Part shown: positions 37,772 through 46,798 of the stretch, piece by piece
How positions within the stretch are numbered: the first letter of the stretch is position 1
Layout of the letters: each line of letters begins with the position of its first letter
Assembly: GCF_023284065.1 (NCBI RefSeq)
Contig: NZ_JAKIKP010000006.1
Coordinates: forward strand, 124,001 to 188,000
Origin: Shewanella gaetbuli
GTDB taxonomy: Bacteria > Pseudomonadota > Gammaproteobacteria > Enterobacterales > Shewanellaceae
DNA: 64,000 nt
Direction: 5' to 3'
Made by a program: the position numbers and the translations under genes
Notes under the pieces: generated by a model
What the model was told of the DNA's origin: nothing
The model's input: only the letters and a program-made list of their open reading frames with translations
Database searches by the model: none

Positions 37772-39779
37772 TCCTTTGCTTTAAAGATTCATTAATTTTC
37801 AAAGCCAATGATTCAGCATCTAAAATCAATGCGACACTGCCATCCCCCATAATAGTTGCACCAGCAACGCCTTGAACTCGGCGATAATGTTGCTCTAAAC
37901 TTTTTATTACCGCTTGTTGCTGTCCGATTAACTCATCTACCAGTAATGCAAAGCGGGTATTGTTGGTTTCAACTAATACTAAAATTCCGTCGGTTATTTG
38001 CATCGATTTAGGTTCTAAATCCATGACTTGATATAAGCTGACGATGGGCCAGTAGGCATCCCTTAAATCTAAAACTTGTTCATTACCGATTAATTTCAAT
38101 TGAGCGCTTTGTGGTTGAACAGATTCGATAACATTCACTAATGGCACAATAAATATTTGGTCACCAACCGCAATCGACATTCCATCAAGAATGGCCAATG
38201 TGAGGGGTAAGCGGATTTGGAAACAGGAGCCAGCGCCTTTTGCTGAGAAGATTTCTAAGCGACCGCCCATAGATTCAATATTGCGTTTAACCACATCCAT
38301 GCCTACGCCGCGCCCAGAGACATCTGTGATTTGTTCAGCGGTTGAAAAACCAGGGGACATGATTAATTGCCAAACTTGCTGATCGGTTGGGTTTTCAGGA
38401 ACATCAAGGTTATTTTCATAGGCTTTAGCGAGAATACGTTCACGATTTAGCCCCGCACCATCATCTAATACTGAGATGATGATATTGCCTCCCTTTTGTT
38501 CTGCTTTAAGCGTTAATATGCCGGTTTCAGGCTTACCGTTTGCCAATCTGATTTCGGGTAATTCAATACCGTGATCTAAACTGTTGCGAACTAAGTGGGT
38601 GAGGGGATCAACTAATAATTCAATTAACCCTTTGTCGATTTCGGTTTGCCCGCCAACGATGGATAATTCAATTTTTTTATCTAATCTTTTCGATAAATCT
38701 CTAACTACTCGTGGGAAGCGGTTGAATACAAAAGACATTGGCAACATTCTAATGGACATGATGCCTTCTTGAAGCTCTCTAGTATTGCGTTCAAGCTCTG
38801 CTAAAGCGGTGTGTAGTTTCTCGTTTGCCAATCCTGTAATCTCATCGCCGATGAGGTTTAACATTGATTGGGTAATGACGAGTTCGCCAACTAAATTCAC
38901 TAAACTATCTATTTTGGCAATATCCACTCTAATGCTACTACTTTCAGCTGCTTCATTTTTGTTTTTGCTTTCAGATTTAGTTTGAGCTTTAGGTTTTGGC
39001 TTACTGTCAGTTTTTTGCTTAGTTCTTGTTTCAGAATGAGCTTCTGTTTCAAAATTAGGTCTTGAAGAAGACGAAGGGGGAACGGTTTCAGATGGACTCA
39101 CATTCATTAAAGCTGCGGACCCAGGTGTATTTGAATCTGCAGGGGAGTCGTCAGTGTCATCAAAAAATCCAAAATCTATATCGCTGACAGGAACATTTTC
39201 GCCCTCAGTACTGACTTCACAATTAGCGTCACTTGTATCAACATCGGGTTCAAACAACCCAAATGTATCGTCCTCTTCTGCTATGTCTTGGTCTTTGGCT
39301 AACGAGTGGGTTAATGGTTGGGGCTCTGAAGAGGTAAGGGGTTCAAAAAATCCGAAGTCATCATCAACTTCTTGAGGTTTAGATTGGCTGTTGGGATCTA
39401 AAATAGCTTCTAAAGAGGCAGTGGTACTATTCACTAACGCCCAGTCTATTTCGCTATTTTCAGCATAGCTTTTTAATAATTTACGCAGTACATCAACGGC
39501 AATTAATAACTCATCAATAAGCTGAGCGGATAATTTAAAATTACCTTGGCGCGCTTTGTCAAAAATGCTCTCCATAACATGGGTAACAGTAATAAGCGCA
39601 TCAAAACTAAACATGCCACTGCCGCCTTTTATTGAATGAGCAGCACGAAAAATACTATTCAATTCTTCAATATCTGGCGATTTTGGGTCAAGTGCGAGTA
39701 ACAAATGCTCCATCTCATCAAGATGTTCTTGGCTTTCTTCAATAAAGACACCATGAAATTGGGTCATATCCATTGACAT
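37755..39779 (-). CDS. cheA: Chemotaxis histidine kinase CheA
   Basis: Central kinase of the cluster, 674 residues. P1 Hpt domain: His48 in AAHSIKGGSGMFSF. A long linker (about 130-290) replaces a recognisable P2 and holds three copies of an acidic FGFF motif: DFGFFEP (141), TFGLFEP (172) and DFGFFDD (202), then a Lys/Ser-rich stretch. P3 dimer domain starts near VDIAKIDSLVNLVGEL. P4 ATPase has RNSLDHGIE, DDGAGLNRE and GRGVGMDVVK. P5 CheW-like regulatory domain ends the protein. Autophosphorylated His48 would pass phosphate to CheY and CheB next door. Confidence 0.96.
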   Translation of the reverse strand: MSMDMTQFHGVFIEESQEHLDEMEHLLLALDPKSPDIEELNSIFRAAHSIKGGSGMFSFDALITVTHVMESIFDKARQGNFKLSAQLIDELLIAVDVLRKLLKSYAENSEIDWALVNSTTASLEAILDPNSQSKPQEVDDDFGFFEPLTSSEPQPLTHSLAKDQDIAEEDDTFGLFEPDVDTSDANCEVSTEGENVPVSDIDFGFFDDTDDSPADSNTPGSAALMNVSPSETVPPSSSSRPNFETEAHSETRTKQKTDSKPKPKAQTKSESKNKNEAAESSSIRVDIAKIDSLVNLVGELVITQSMLNLIGDEITGLANEKLHTALAELERNTRELQEGIMSIRMLPMSFVFNRFPRVVRDLSKRLDKKIELSIVGGQTEIDKGLIELLVDPLTHLVRNSLDHGIELPEIRLANGKPETGILTLKAEQKGGNIIISVLDDGAGLNRERILAKAYENNLDVPENPTDQQVWQLIMSPGFSTAEQITDVSGRGVGMDVVKRNIESMGGRLEIFSAKGAGSCFQIRLPLTLAILDGMSIAVGDQIFIVPLVNVIESVQPQSAQLKLIGNEQVLDLRDAYWPIVSLYQVMDLEPKSMQITDGILVLVETNNTRFALLVDELIGQQQAVIKSLEQHYRRVQGVAGATIMGDGSVALILDAESLALKINESLKQRIEYEK

Positions 39780-39806
39780 AATAATACCAACTCTTAATTA
39801 GATAAA

Positions 39807-40172
39807 TTAACCCAATACTTTTGAGGCGACTTGCAGTAGTTTGGCTGGGTCAAAGGGTTTAATCATCCAACCAGTTGCCCCAGCAGCTTTTCCGCGAGCT
39901 TTCATTTCATCAGTTGCTTCAGTGGTTAACACCACTATGGGTTTCGTTCTATAGGTAGCTAACCCACGCAATGATTTAATTAACGTTAGCCCGTCCATTC
40001 GTGGCATATTTTGATCCGTTAATACGAAATCAAAACTTTTGCTTTTACATAAGTCAAATGCCTCCTGACCGTCTGATGCTAAAGTCACTTGGTAATTAGC
40101 TGATTTTAGTGTTACTTCTACCATCTGACGGATTGATGCTGAATCATCGACAACCAAAATATGTTCACTCAT
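39807..40172 (-). CDS. cheY: Chemotaxis response regulator CheY-type receiver
   Basis: A stand-alone receiver of 121 residues with DD at 9-10, phospho-acceptor Asp53 in VLTDQNMPRMDG, Thr in VVLTTEA and Lys in WMIKPFDP. It is immediately upstream of cheA (27-base gap), the arrangement of additional (non-canonical) che clusters. It may drive the motor or other outputs; sequence alone does not show which. Upstream lies a 190-base gap before the membrane MCP that contains a tiny 8-codon frame with a strong AAGGAGA (40249-40275). Confidence 0.93.
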   Translation of the reverse strand: MSEHILVVDDSASIRQMVEVTLKSANYQVTLASDGQEAFDLCKSKSFDFVLTDQNMPRMDGLTLIKSLRGLATYRTKPIVVLTTEATDEMKARGKAAGATGWMIKPFDPAKLLQVASKVLG

Positions 40173-40362
40173 AGTTTATTCATTCCATTAGTACTGCTTA
40201 TTTAAGGCTTTAAAGAAGGTTATTTTAAATTGTTTTGGGATGTGTTTTTTAAGTTAAGTTTTCGTGTTTGGTCATACTTTTAAGTCTCCTTAATTTGCCT
40301 AAATCGCGCGATAAAAACTGTAGATACTTTTTATTTATTCAGCTTAAAACTATTGTTTACCC

Positions 40363-41556
40363 CTAAAATAAATCGATATCGCCACTTTGCATCGATGTAG
40401 CGGATACGGGGTTATGACCAGCTTCATTAAACGTGCTAAGTTCATTGATAAGTTGTTGTAATTTTTCTTTATTGACTATAGCTTGCGGTTCCATTAACTC
40501 TTCCAACAACTGGCTTATTTTTTCAATTTTGGTATTGGTATAAATTAAACTTTGCGATGTTATATCGCCAAACTGCAAACCACGCATCGCATCAAACAAT
40601 GACTGTTGTAAGGTCCTGTTATGTTCCTCAAGCGCTGCGGTATGTTCTTTGTTATCCGTGGCATTTGACATAAGTTTTTGAATAGAGTCCTGCACGTTCT
40701 TTTTAGCTTCAGACACATAAGTCACATCCTGAGAAGCAACTTGACTGATATCTTGAGTTAACGATTCAATTTGCTGTGCCATATTTTGCAGCTTTGCTTG
40801 AATTTGATGGCTAAAGCCTGAAGAACGTGTAGAAAGAGATCGAACTTCATCAGCAACAACAGCAAAGCCACGTCCTGCTTCACCTGCTCTGGCGGCTTCA
40901 ATGGCGGCATTTAACGCTAATAAGTTCGTTTGAGATGCAATTTGATCAATATCTTTCATCGCTTTAAGCACATCCGGTACAGAGCTATTTATTTTTTCCA
41001 CTTTTTCGAGGATATCCATTGATTCCTCAGACATGTGAGCCGTTGTTGCAACAATCTGTTCTAGCGTCAAGCTGGTTTCTTTAGCAACGCAAGCAAGCCA
41101 AGACTCTTCGTCATCTGCAGCTAAAAGGTGAGTAACTCGTTCTTGCTGTAATTCAGCTAGCTCTTTTTGTTGAGTAAATGATTCAGATAATGTGCTAATT
41201 GCATCAGACTTCACTGAATTCGCTTCTTCTATATTTTGTTTACACTCAAATAAAGTGGATACAAAACTCTGAAGCAATTGATTCTGTACAGACTGAATAT
41301 CTGCAAACTGAGGGTGAGCTGGGGTTGCTGAGTTATCTTGGTTGAAATCTTGGGTATCTGTGCTGTCCATTACCGAATGCGTTTTTAATGCTGTGTAGCC
41401 TGATAAATAACAAGCAGCGATGACGATAATTAACACAACTTCTTTGGGTAAAAATTGAAATAGCAATAGGCCAATTAATAGAGATACTATTAAGCCAAAT
41501 GATAATTGATAAATAGGTTTTGAAAAAAATCCCTTTATATTCAAGTCTGCCCCCAC
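40363..41556 (-). CDS. Membrane methyl-accepting chemotaxis protein (short sensor)
   Basis: A 397-residue chemoreceptor. Two adjacent transmembrane helices near the N-terminus (about 17-34 and 38-55) leave almost no periplasmic loop, so sensing is probably within the membrane or cytoplasm. A helical linker follows, then the MCP signalling tip [20 protein letters not shown] with [20 protein letters not shown]. The C-terminal part ([16 protein letters not shown]) is found in short receptors located with such clusters. The start as written is GTG with no clear ribosome site; a TTG four codons in with GGGGG before it is an alternative. Confidence 0.85.
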   Translation of the reverse strand: MGADLNIKGFFSKPIYQLSFGLIVSLLIGLLLFQFLPKEVVLIIVIAACYLSGYTALKTHSVMDSTDTQDFNQDNSATPAHPQFADIQSVQNQLLQSFVSTLFECKQNIEEANSVKSDAISTLSESFTQQKELAELQQERVTHLLAADDEESWLACVAKETSLTLEQIVATTAHMSEESMDILEKVEKINSSVPDVLKAMKDIDQIASQTNLLALNAAIEAARAGEAGRGFAVVADEVRSLSTRSSGFSHQIQAKLQNMAQQIESLTQDISQVASQDVTYVSEAKKNVQDSIQKLMSNATDNKEHTAALEEHNRTLQQSLFDAMRGLQFGDITSQSLIYTNTKIEKISQLLEELMEPQAIVNKEKLQQLINELSTFNEAGHNPVSATSMQSGDIDLF

Positions 41557-41955
41557 TAATAATTAAGCTAGATTCCCTTCATGCATTTTAGTGTAGACAC
41601 TATTTTTATGTTCTGCGTAAAAAAATTCTCATTATTTAACATTTTTATGACAATTCAGCCTTTATGTGAGTTTTATAAGCATTTTCAAGTGGCTGTGATG
41701 TAGATAGTTACTTTATGGCGACAGGGTGAGTTGCCAGCTTAAGTTTGATGAGGGGATAGAGTTATGTTGAAATGTGATTCTGTATTAGAGTCAAATGTGA
41801 ATACGATTTTTGCTATTTTGTGGAATTTGCTGAGGACAGAAAATAAGCCCGGTGATACTGCGTTTGCAGCATACCGGACCCATTAATGGTTTTTGTAAGC
41901 TAACTTACGTTGTTGATTGTTAGCTTAGTTTTTAAAACGGTTTACTTTTAACGTA
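41557..41955. other. Gap between MCP and downstream small gene, two hairpins
   Basis: 399 bases without a recognised gene. Plus-strand frame 41764-41886 (40 codons, MLKCDSVLESNVNT...) has GAGGGG before its ATG and may be a small protein; its 3' end lies in a hairpin (CCGGT-GAT-ACTGC against GCAG-CAT-ACCGG, 41849-41877). A second hairpin, AAGCTAAC / GTTAGCTT (41897-41904, 41919-41926), is followed by a T run on the plus strand. The two hairpins look like a plus-strand transcript end. Confidence 0.4.
41764..41886 (+). CDS. Candidate 40-residue small protein
   Basis: A short frame with GAGGGG eight bases before ATG, ending in a hairpin region and followed by a terminator-like hairpin at 41897-41932. 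No homology is recognised. The inner residues NTIFAILWNLL look weakly hydrophobic. It could be real, or the leader of a small RNA, or chance. Support is limited to the ribosome site and the downstream terminator. Confidence 0.2.
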   Translation: MLKCDSVLESNVNTIFAILWNLLRTENKPGDTAFAAYRTH

Positions 41956-42312
41956 TTAAAAACCACGAGGCAGTGTTTGTTTACCCGCAGCTTTTTCTAA
42001 TTTTGCTCGCCATAGTTGCTTAGGTGTTAAACCGCCATTGGCTGCGCTTTCAGTTTTTTTAACTGCTGCCTTTGTTGGTTGTTTAGTGGCAGTTTTTTTA
42101 GCGGGCTTTGCACTGGTTTTAGCAGGTTTAGCTTGTTCGTCTGAACCAGTTAGTGAAGCAAGCATTGATTCTAGTTCACTAAAGCGAACAGACTTGCCGC
42201 CATCAATTTTGTACCAACTTCCAGATTGTTCAATTGTTACTGCTTTACCTGATTGCTTTTCTAATGCGGCTTGCAGTGTGCTGATAACTGCTTCCTTTGA
42301 TAGTGCTGTCAT
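41956..42312 (-). CDS. Hypothetical protein with basic Ala/Lys/Thr-rich linker
   Basis: A 118-residue protein I cannot assign. Residues 1-56 look like a small folded domain (EAVISTLQAALEKQSGKAVT, then GSWYKIDGG). Residues about 60-92 are a low-complexity Ala/Lys/Thr/Pro linker reminiscent of histone H1-like proteins. The C-terminal 25 residues GLTPKQLWRAKLEKAAGKQT form a short basic helix. Basic composition and the linker suggest nucleic acid binding, which is inference only. Single gene between the MCP and nif3. Confidence 0.65.
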   Translation of the reverse strand: MTALSKEAVISTLQAALEKQSGKAVTIEQSGSWYKIDGGKSVRFSELESMLASLTGSDEQAKPAKTSAKPAKKTATKQPTKAAVKKTESAANGGLTPKQLWRAKLEKAAGKQTLPRGF

Positions 42313-42533
42313 AATTTAACCTATTTTTATCAAGACTCTTTTTCTGGTCGACGCTAATTTTATCGGGTAACAAGCATAAATGTCCAATTTAGCGGTTTTT
42401 TACTGGTTCAAGCGTTCAATATATTAACTAAATGATAGATAAAAAAACAATTACCTTACTCTTGAGGTAAAGCTTTTATGCAAATTATTGTAGACTACAG
42501 TGTTAATAATGAATCAAAAAAGTGGCTAGATAT

Positions 42534-43310
42534 ATGAACCATAATGGAACTAACATTGTTGAACAACAGACGCTGGCGCAATATTTAACTGAGTTTTTAA
42601 ATGTCACAAAATTTAAAGATTACGCCCCTAATGGATTACAAGTTCAGGGTAAAAATAACATCAAGACTATTGTGACAGGTGTTACGGCTTGTCAGCCCCT
42701 TATTGACCAAGCTATTGCGTTACAAGCCGATGCAATTATTGTTCATCATGGCTTTTTTTGGAAAAATGAACCTGAAGTGTTAACGGGTATGAAATATAAG
42801 CGTATCAAAGCGTTAATGGATAATGATATTAGCTTATTTGGCTATCACTTACCTTTAGATGCGCATCACGGTGTGGGAAATAACGTCCAGTTGGCGGCGC
42901 AACTGGGTATATTAAATCCGTGTATTTATGAAGAAGTCGCACAAGATTTACTCTGGCATGGTCATCTCCCTAACCCCGTAGACGCTGGCGAGTTTACCAA
43001 TAATATTGCTACCGCATTAGGTCGGGAGCCTTTGCATATTGGTGACAGCACTAAGCCGATTCACACTGTGGCTTGGTGTACTGGCGGAGCACAAGATTAT
43101 ATTGATTATGCTGTGCAAATGGGGGTGGATGCATTTATTAGTGGCGAAGTGTCTGAGCGCACATTCCACAGTGCAATGGAGCAGGGGATTCATTACTTTG
43201 CTGCAGGGCATCATGCAACTGAACGATATGGCGTACAAGCTTTAGGTGATCACTTAGCCGAAAAATTTGGCATTGAGCACCATTTTATTGATATTATCAA
43301 TCCTGTTTAA
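42534..43310 (+). CDS. Nif3-like dinuclear metal protein (YbgI family)
   Basis: A 258-residue member of the NIF3/YbgI family, ring-shaped hexamers with a dinuclear metal site; often annotated as GTP cyclohydrolase I type 2 homolog, with no proven activity in bacteria. Motifs are DYAPNGLQVQG, IIVHHGFFWK (two metal His), LPLDAHHGVGNN and GHHATERYGV near the end. An ATG at 42534 was chosen over an in-frame GTG four codons upstream; the ribosome site is poor for both, so the start is uncertain by four codons. Confidence 0.9.
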   Translation: MNHNGTNIVEQQTLAQYLTEFLNVTKFKDYAPNGLQVQGKNNIKTIVTGVTACQPLIDQAIALQADAIIVHHGFFWKNEPEVLTGMKYKRIKALMDNDISLFGYHLPLDAHHGVGNNVQLAAQLGILNPCIYEEVAQDLLWHGHLPNPVDAGEFTNNIATALGREPLHIGDSTKPIHTVAWCTGGAQDYIDYAVQMGVDAFISGEVSERTFHSAMEQGIHYFAAGHHATERYGVQALGDHLAEKFGIEHHFIDIINPV

Positions 43311-43352
43311 GTTGTCATCCGCAGCTTAGGTTAATTTAAAGCCTTATCAGTT

Positions 43353-43389
43353 AAAGCCCTATCTGTTTACTTTCAAATAGGGCTTTTTG
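43353..43389 (+). terminator. Intrinsic terminator after the Nif3 gene
   Basis: AAAGCCCTAT / ATAGGGCTTT with a 14-base loop and T run, 43 bases after the stop. Confidence 0.85.
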
Positions 43390-43416
43390 TTTAAGGTGAG
43401 TTAGTGTAATTTTTAG

Positions 43417-43626
43417 TTATTTTATTGGTTGCTCTGCTTTTTTAAACACTTGGTCTTTATCAAGCGGTTCATCTACTTTGATGTTTATATCATGTTCAAT
43501 TTTGACATTTAAGTTAATTACAATAGGGTCATCAGGTGGCTCAATTTTTACCGTGGGTGTACAGCCAATAACGAGCTGTGAAAATAACATCAATAATGCG
43601 CTAGAGCTGAATGAAAAATGCTTCAC
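43417..43626 (-). CDS. ynbE: YnbE-family lipoprotein
   Basis: A 69-residue lipoprotein. The signal ends in a lipobox LVIGC with the lipidated Cys22. The mature part is PPDDPIVINLNVKIEHDINI, characteristic of YnbE. In E. coli, YnbE is an outer-membrane lipoprotein that extends a beta-strand bridge from YdbH and takes part in phospholipid transport between the membranes. The gene follows ydbH at nine bases, as in E. coli. The third member ydbL is not present downstream. Confidence 0.88.
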   Translation of the reverse strand: MKHFSFSSSALLMLFSQLVIGCTPTVKIEPPDDPIVINLNVKIEHDINIKVDEPLDKDQVFKKAEQPIK

Positions 43627-43635
43627 AATGATTCC

Positions 43636-46600
43636 TTATTGCACTGATTGCTCAATGTTTGATTGTAACTGATTGCCGATTTGTGTGCTGCGGTATAACT
43701 GAATTAAATTCTCTTGATGCTGGTAATGCAGCTCAATGGGTCTTTCGACATTAGGGCTTTTACCTTTAATCGTAATATCAATTTGGGCATCTCCATTAGC
43801 TTGCATATCAAGGTTTCCTGATAACTGTTGGTAGTTTAACGGTGCTAAAGCATCAAAAACTAATTCAAGATATGGTTGAGTTTGTTTAAGTTGCTCTATG
43901 GCTTCGTTATTGGGTACATTGATTTTACCGCCTGGGGCTCTTGCCGCTAATTGTCCACCTGATATAGTAAATTGTTTATCAATAAACTCTACCGGTAATA
44001 CCCCATCAAACAAGCCATTGGCGTATACACCTAAAGGCGGTAATTGCGCGAGTAATTCAGCTACGCTGAGCTTTTGTAATAACAAATACCCATGTGATTT
44101 CTCATGCAGTTTTAATACAAATTCAGGGATTAAAAACTGTCCATCAAGAGTTTCACCCTGTAAGGTCATTTTCACGTCTGAGTCACTTAATCCAGTCAGT
44201 TTCTGTAACCAACTATTCAATGGTTTAGAGTCATCCATGCCTAATTTGATATCTGATGTAATGGTTAAATCATTAAATAATAATCCGGCGCGGCCTTTAG
44301 CTATGTTGATTAACGTTTCAGGGCATTCCAGCTTACTGATTGATAAAGTCTTGCTATGGTGATGGTTCCAATTGAATTTACATTGAGTTTGCAGCTGGGC
44401 GTTTTGGATAAAACTATCATTAAATTCAAGCTGAACGTGCGTTATTTGAGGCTGTGCAATCAGTTCAAATTGCTGATTTCCGTTAACTTCTGAAAATGAA
44501 AAACTAGACTCAATGGCCAGGTGACCGTCAATAATGAGTTCAGGTGGTACAGATTGGTTTTTGGCTAATGTGGGTAAAAAGGAGCTGATATCGGTACTCA
44601 TTTTCCATTGTCCAGCGACACTTTTACTTGAAGGTTGTATAAAGTGCTGGCTGCTAGCCTCAATATTATTGACTTGCCATTGATCAGTTGAGTGAATAAC
44701 GCCGTTGGTCGCGGTTACCGATTGTTCTAACACAATATCATTCAAATTTAACAGAGTTTGTTTGCGGTAATTATTTTGGGTTTTAGTGAGTTTAATGTCT
44801 TTAGCTTGAGACACTATCTGGGCGCTAACGTCAGTAATTAACCCGCTATCGACTATTTTATTAAGGGTACTAGAATCTAATGAAATGGCTGATTGCCAAG
44901 CATGCTGTAAGTGATCAATCCGTAATGTTTGTTGAGTCGCTTTAAGCTGTGAAGATTTCACGGTGTTAATGGCTTCAATTTGACGAAAATCGACATTAAA
45001 TGGACTGATAAGAGTATTAAAACCAGTATTGGTGAAGCTGACTTTACTGCGTTGGTCAAAAGAAAAAGTTATTTCCTTAGCGTTGAATTGCTGTTGTACT
45101 TCTTGGTTAGCGTTAGCTAAATACGATTGAGATAGCTGTAAATCGATAATGGTGAGGGTGCTGCCTGGGTTAATCGTCAGCTGGTGTTCGAATTGGTTGT
45201 GTTCTGCTAAATATCTACGCTCAAAGTGAGTCGATAAACCAAGGTTGAATTGCTCCAACTGTAATCGATTTAGCCTAGTTTGGTTTGGGGCTTCAATAAA
45301 TTGAATTAAAGGTAACAGGTCGAGTTGATTTTGCGCGTTAAGTTTACTCACATGATCAAATCTTATTTCACCACTAAGATTGGCTTTTAAGTCTGCAAAT
45401 ACAATTTTATGCTCAAGGTTTAACCCAGCAACTTTAACGATGACTTGTGGGGTGAATAGTGCCGCAGGTGCGGCATTATCATCATTTGATATCTCATACC
45501 ATATGGTCGATTTTTGCGGTAAAACCAACGTAAAGTCTAAAATTTTGGCCAACTCACTTTGAGTCACATTATGCGAGGGTGGTGTTAACTCAGTAACCAA
45601 CTTTTTTACTTTAAATGATTGCTCTTTGGATAAATATCGCTGTGTTAACTGCTGCAGTTGCGCTTTATTGATACTTATTTGCTGTTGAAGCTCATCAATT
45701 GTAATTTTTGCCCCATAACGTGTTGCTGTTTCACCACTGAGCGAAACGGGCATCTTGTGCTGCTTTATCTCTAGAACAATCTGAAAACTCTCTGGCAATA
45801 CTATTGGTATATCAGGTAATTCTGGCCATAAAAGACTGAAGTTTTTGAAGTGATTATTTGAATATAGTTCAGTGCTTAATAAGTTTATTGTGGTGCTTGA
45901 GTGCCATTGGCCTTTGATGTTAACAGGCAGGTCATTGACTGTGGTGATGGTCTGAGCTAATTGTTGCTGTAACTCAACTAACACACTAGAGTCATTTAGT
46001 GGCTTGTTAAGTTGATTTAACGTGCTAACAGAGTCCGTTAAGTAGTTGCTAAGAGCATTAAGCCCTTTAATACTCTGCGTTAAGTCTAATTCAGTCTCAA
46101 GCGAGAGTTGCTGCTCTGTTATCTGAGCGGTTAATGAGAATAATTCATTTTGATTGAAAAGCCACTTTGAAGAGACTTCTCCTTGTTCACTAATGCTAAA
46201 GCTGTCAATTAATAAGCTAGGGCGCATAGCAGCGCGAGTATCGGCTTGAGCGGGTAAACGAATTTGTATTTTTTCTAACTTAACTTGTGGAATACGTTTG
46301 AATATATCTTGCCAGCGAGCTGAGCTCTGCGAAGATTGTTGGCGGTCAAAAAAGCTTGCTCCTAAATCAATATATACTTCTTTAGATTGCAGTTTGACGA
46401 TATCTTCAGTGTAAAGGCTTTGTTTTTGCAATACTGCTAGGGTGTCGGTTAAGGTGAGTTCAAATCCTTGAACGGCCACATAACTGTCTTCGATTTGAAG
46501 AATAAGCCGCGGGATTTTTAGCTGATTGATGGAAACCCATTGGGAGTCTAAATTAATCACAGTAATACGGTAGTCAGACAGTATATGGTTGAGCACCTTA

Positions 46601-46704
46601 ATGCTGATAGGTTTGATATTATGATTGAGATATACCATTGTGCTAACCACAATGAATACCAAAGCCACAAGTATTCGTTTTAAGGTGATAAAACCGTTAA
46701 TCAT
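43636..46704 (-). CDS. ydbH: YdbH-family AsmA-like intermembrane protein
   Basis: A 1022-residue protein with one N-terminal membrane anchor (about 10-27, LVALVFIVVSTMVYL) and a long periplasmic part rich in beta-strands. This is an AsmA-like lipid-transfer scaffold, longer than E. coli YdbH (879). The C-terminal section, from LPPLGVYANGLFDGVLPVEF through GGKINVPNNEAI to SGNLDMQANGDAQIDITIKG, is the conserved YdbH domain. In E. coli YdbH shares glycerophospholipid transport with TamB and YhdP. The partner YnbE is directly downstream. Confidence 0.85.
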   Translation of the reverse strand: MINGFITLKRILVALVFIVVSTMVYLNHNIKPISIKVLNHILSDYRITVINLDSQWVSINQLKIPRLILQIEDSYVAVQGFELTLTDTLAVLQKQSLYTEDIVKLQSKEVYIDLGASFFDRQQSSQSSARWQDIFKRIPQVKLEKIQIRLPAQADTRAAMRPSLLIDSFSISEQGEVSSKWLFNQNELFSLTAQITEQQLSLETELDLTQSIKGLNALSNYLTDSVSTLNQLNKPLNDSSVLVELQQQLAQTITTVNDLPVNIKGQWHSSTTINLLSTELYSNNHFKNFSLLWPELPDIPIVLPESFQIVLEIKQHKMPVSLSGETATRYGAKITIDELQQQISINKAQLQQLTQRYLSKEQSFKVKKLVTELTPPSHNVTQSELAKILDFTLVLPQKSTIWYEISNDDNAAPAALFTPQVIVKVAGLNLEHKIVFADLKANLSGEIRFDHVSKLNAQNQLDLLPLIQFIEAPNQTRLNRLQLEQFNLGLSTHFERRYLAEHNQFEHQLTINPGSTLTIIDLQLSQSYLANANQEVQQQFNAKEITFSFDQRSKVSFTNTGFNTLISPFNVDFRQIEAINTVKSSQLKATQQTLRIDHLQHAWQSAISLDSSTLNKIVDSGLITDVSAQIVSQAKDIKLTKTQNNYRKQTLLNLNDIVLEQSVTATNGVIHSTDQWQVNNIEASSQHFIQPSSKSVAGQWKMSTDISSFLPTLAKNQSVPPELIIDGHLAIESSFSFSEVNGNQQFELIAQPQITHVQLEFNDSFIQNAQLQTQCKFNWNHHHSKTLSISKLECPETLINIAKGRAGLLFNDLTITSDIKLGMDDSKPLNSWLQKLTGLSDSDVKMTLQGETLDGQFLIPEFVLKLHEKSHGYLLLQKLSVAELLAQLPPLGVYANGLFDGVLPVEFIDKQFTISGGQLAARAPGGKINVPNNEAIEQLKQTQPYLELVFDALAPLNYQQLSGNLDMQANGDAQIDITIKGKSPNVERPIELHYQHQENLIQLYRSTQIGNQLQSNIEQSVQ

Positions 46705-46721
46705 TTCATTTTATACTTTAA

Positions 46722-46751
46722 CAAAAAAGCCAGCGTAACAAACTCTGGCTT
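46722..46751 (-). terminator. Intrinsic terminator after the YeaD-like gene
   Basis: Minus strand AAGCCAG / CTGGCTT with a loop and a T run, between the mutarotase stop and the ydbH start, so the two genes are separate transcripts. Confidence 0.75.
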
Positions 46752-46798
46752 AAAAAGTAATGCAGGGGTGAAATAGCTGCGATATCTTACGTTGGACG

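Noticed and set aside
40249..40275. 8-codon leader frame upstream of cheY
   Set aside because: Strong AAGGAGA but too short to support, and no attenuator structure was seen around it.
43898..44362. Plus-strand frame opposite ydbH
   Set aside because: Antisense shadow of a real 1022-codon gene.
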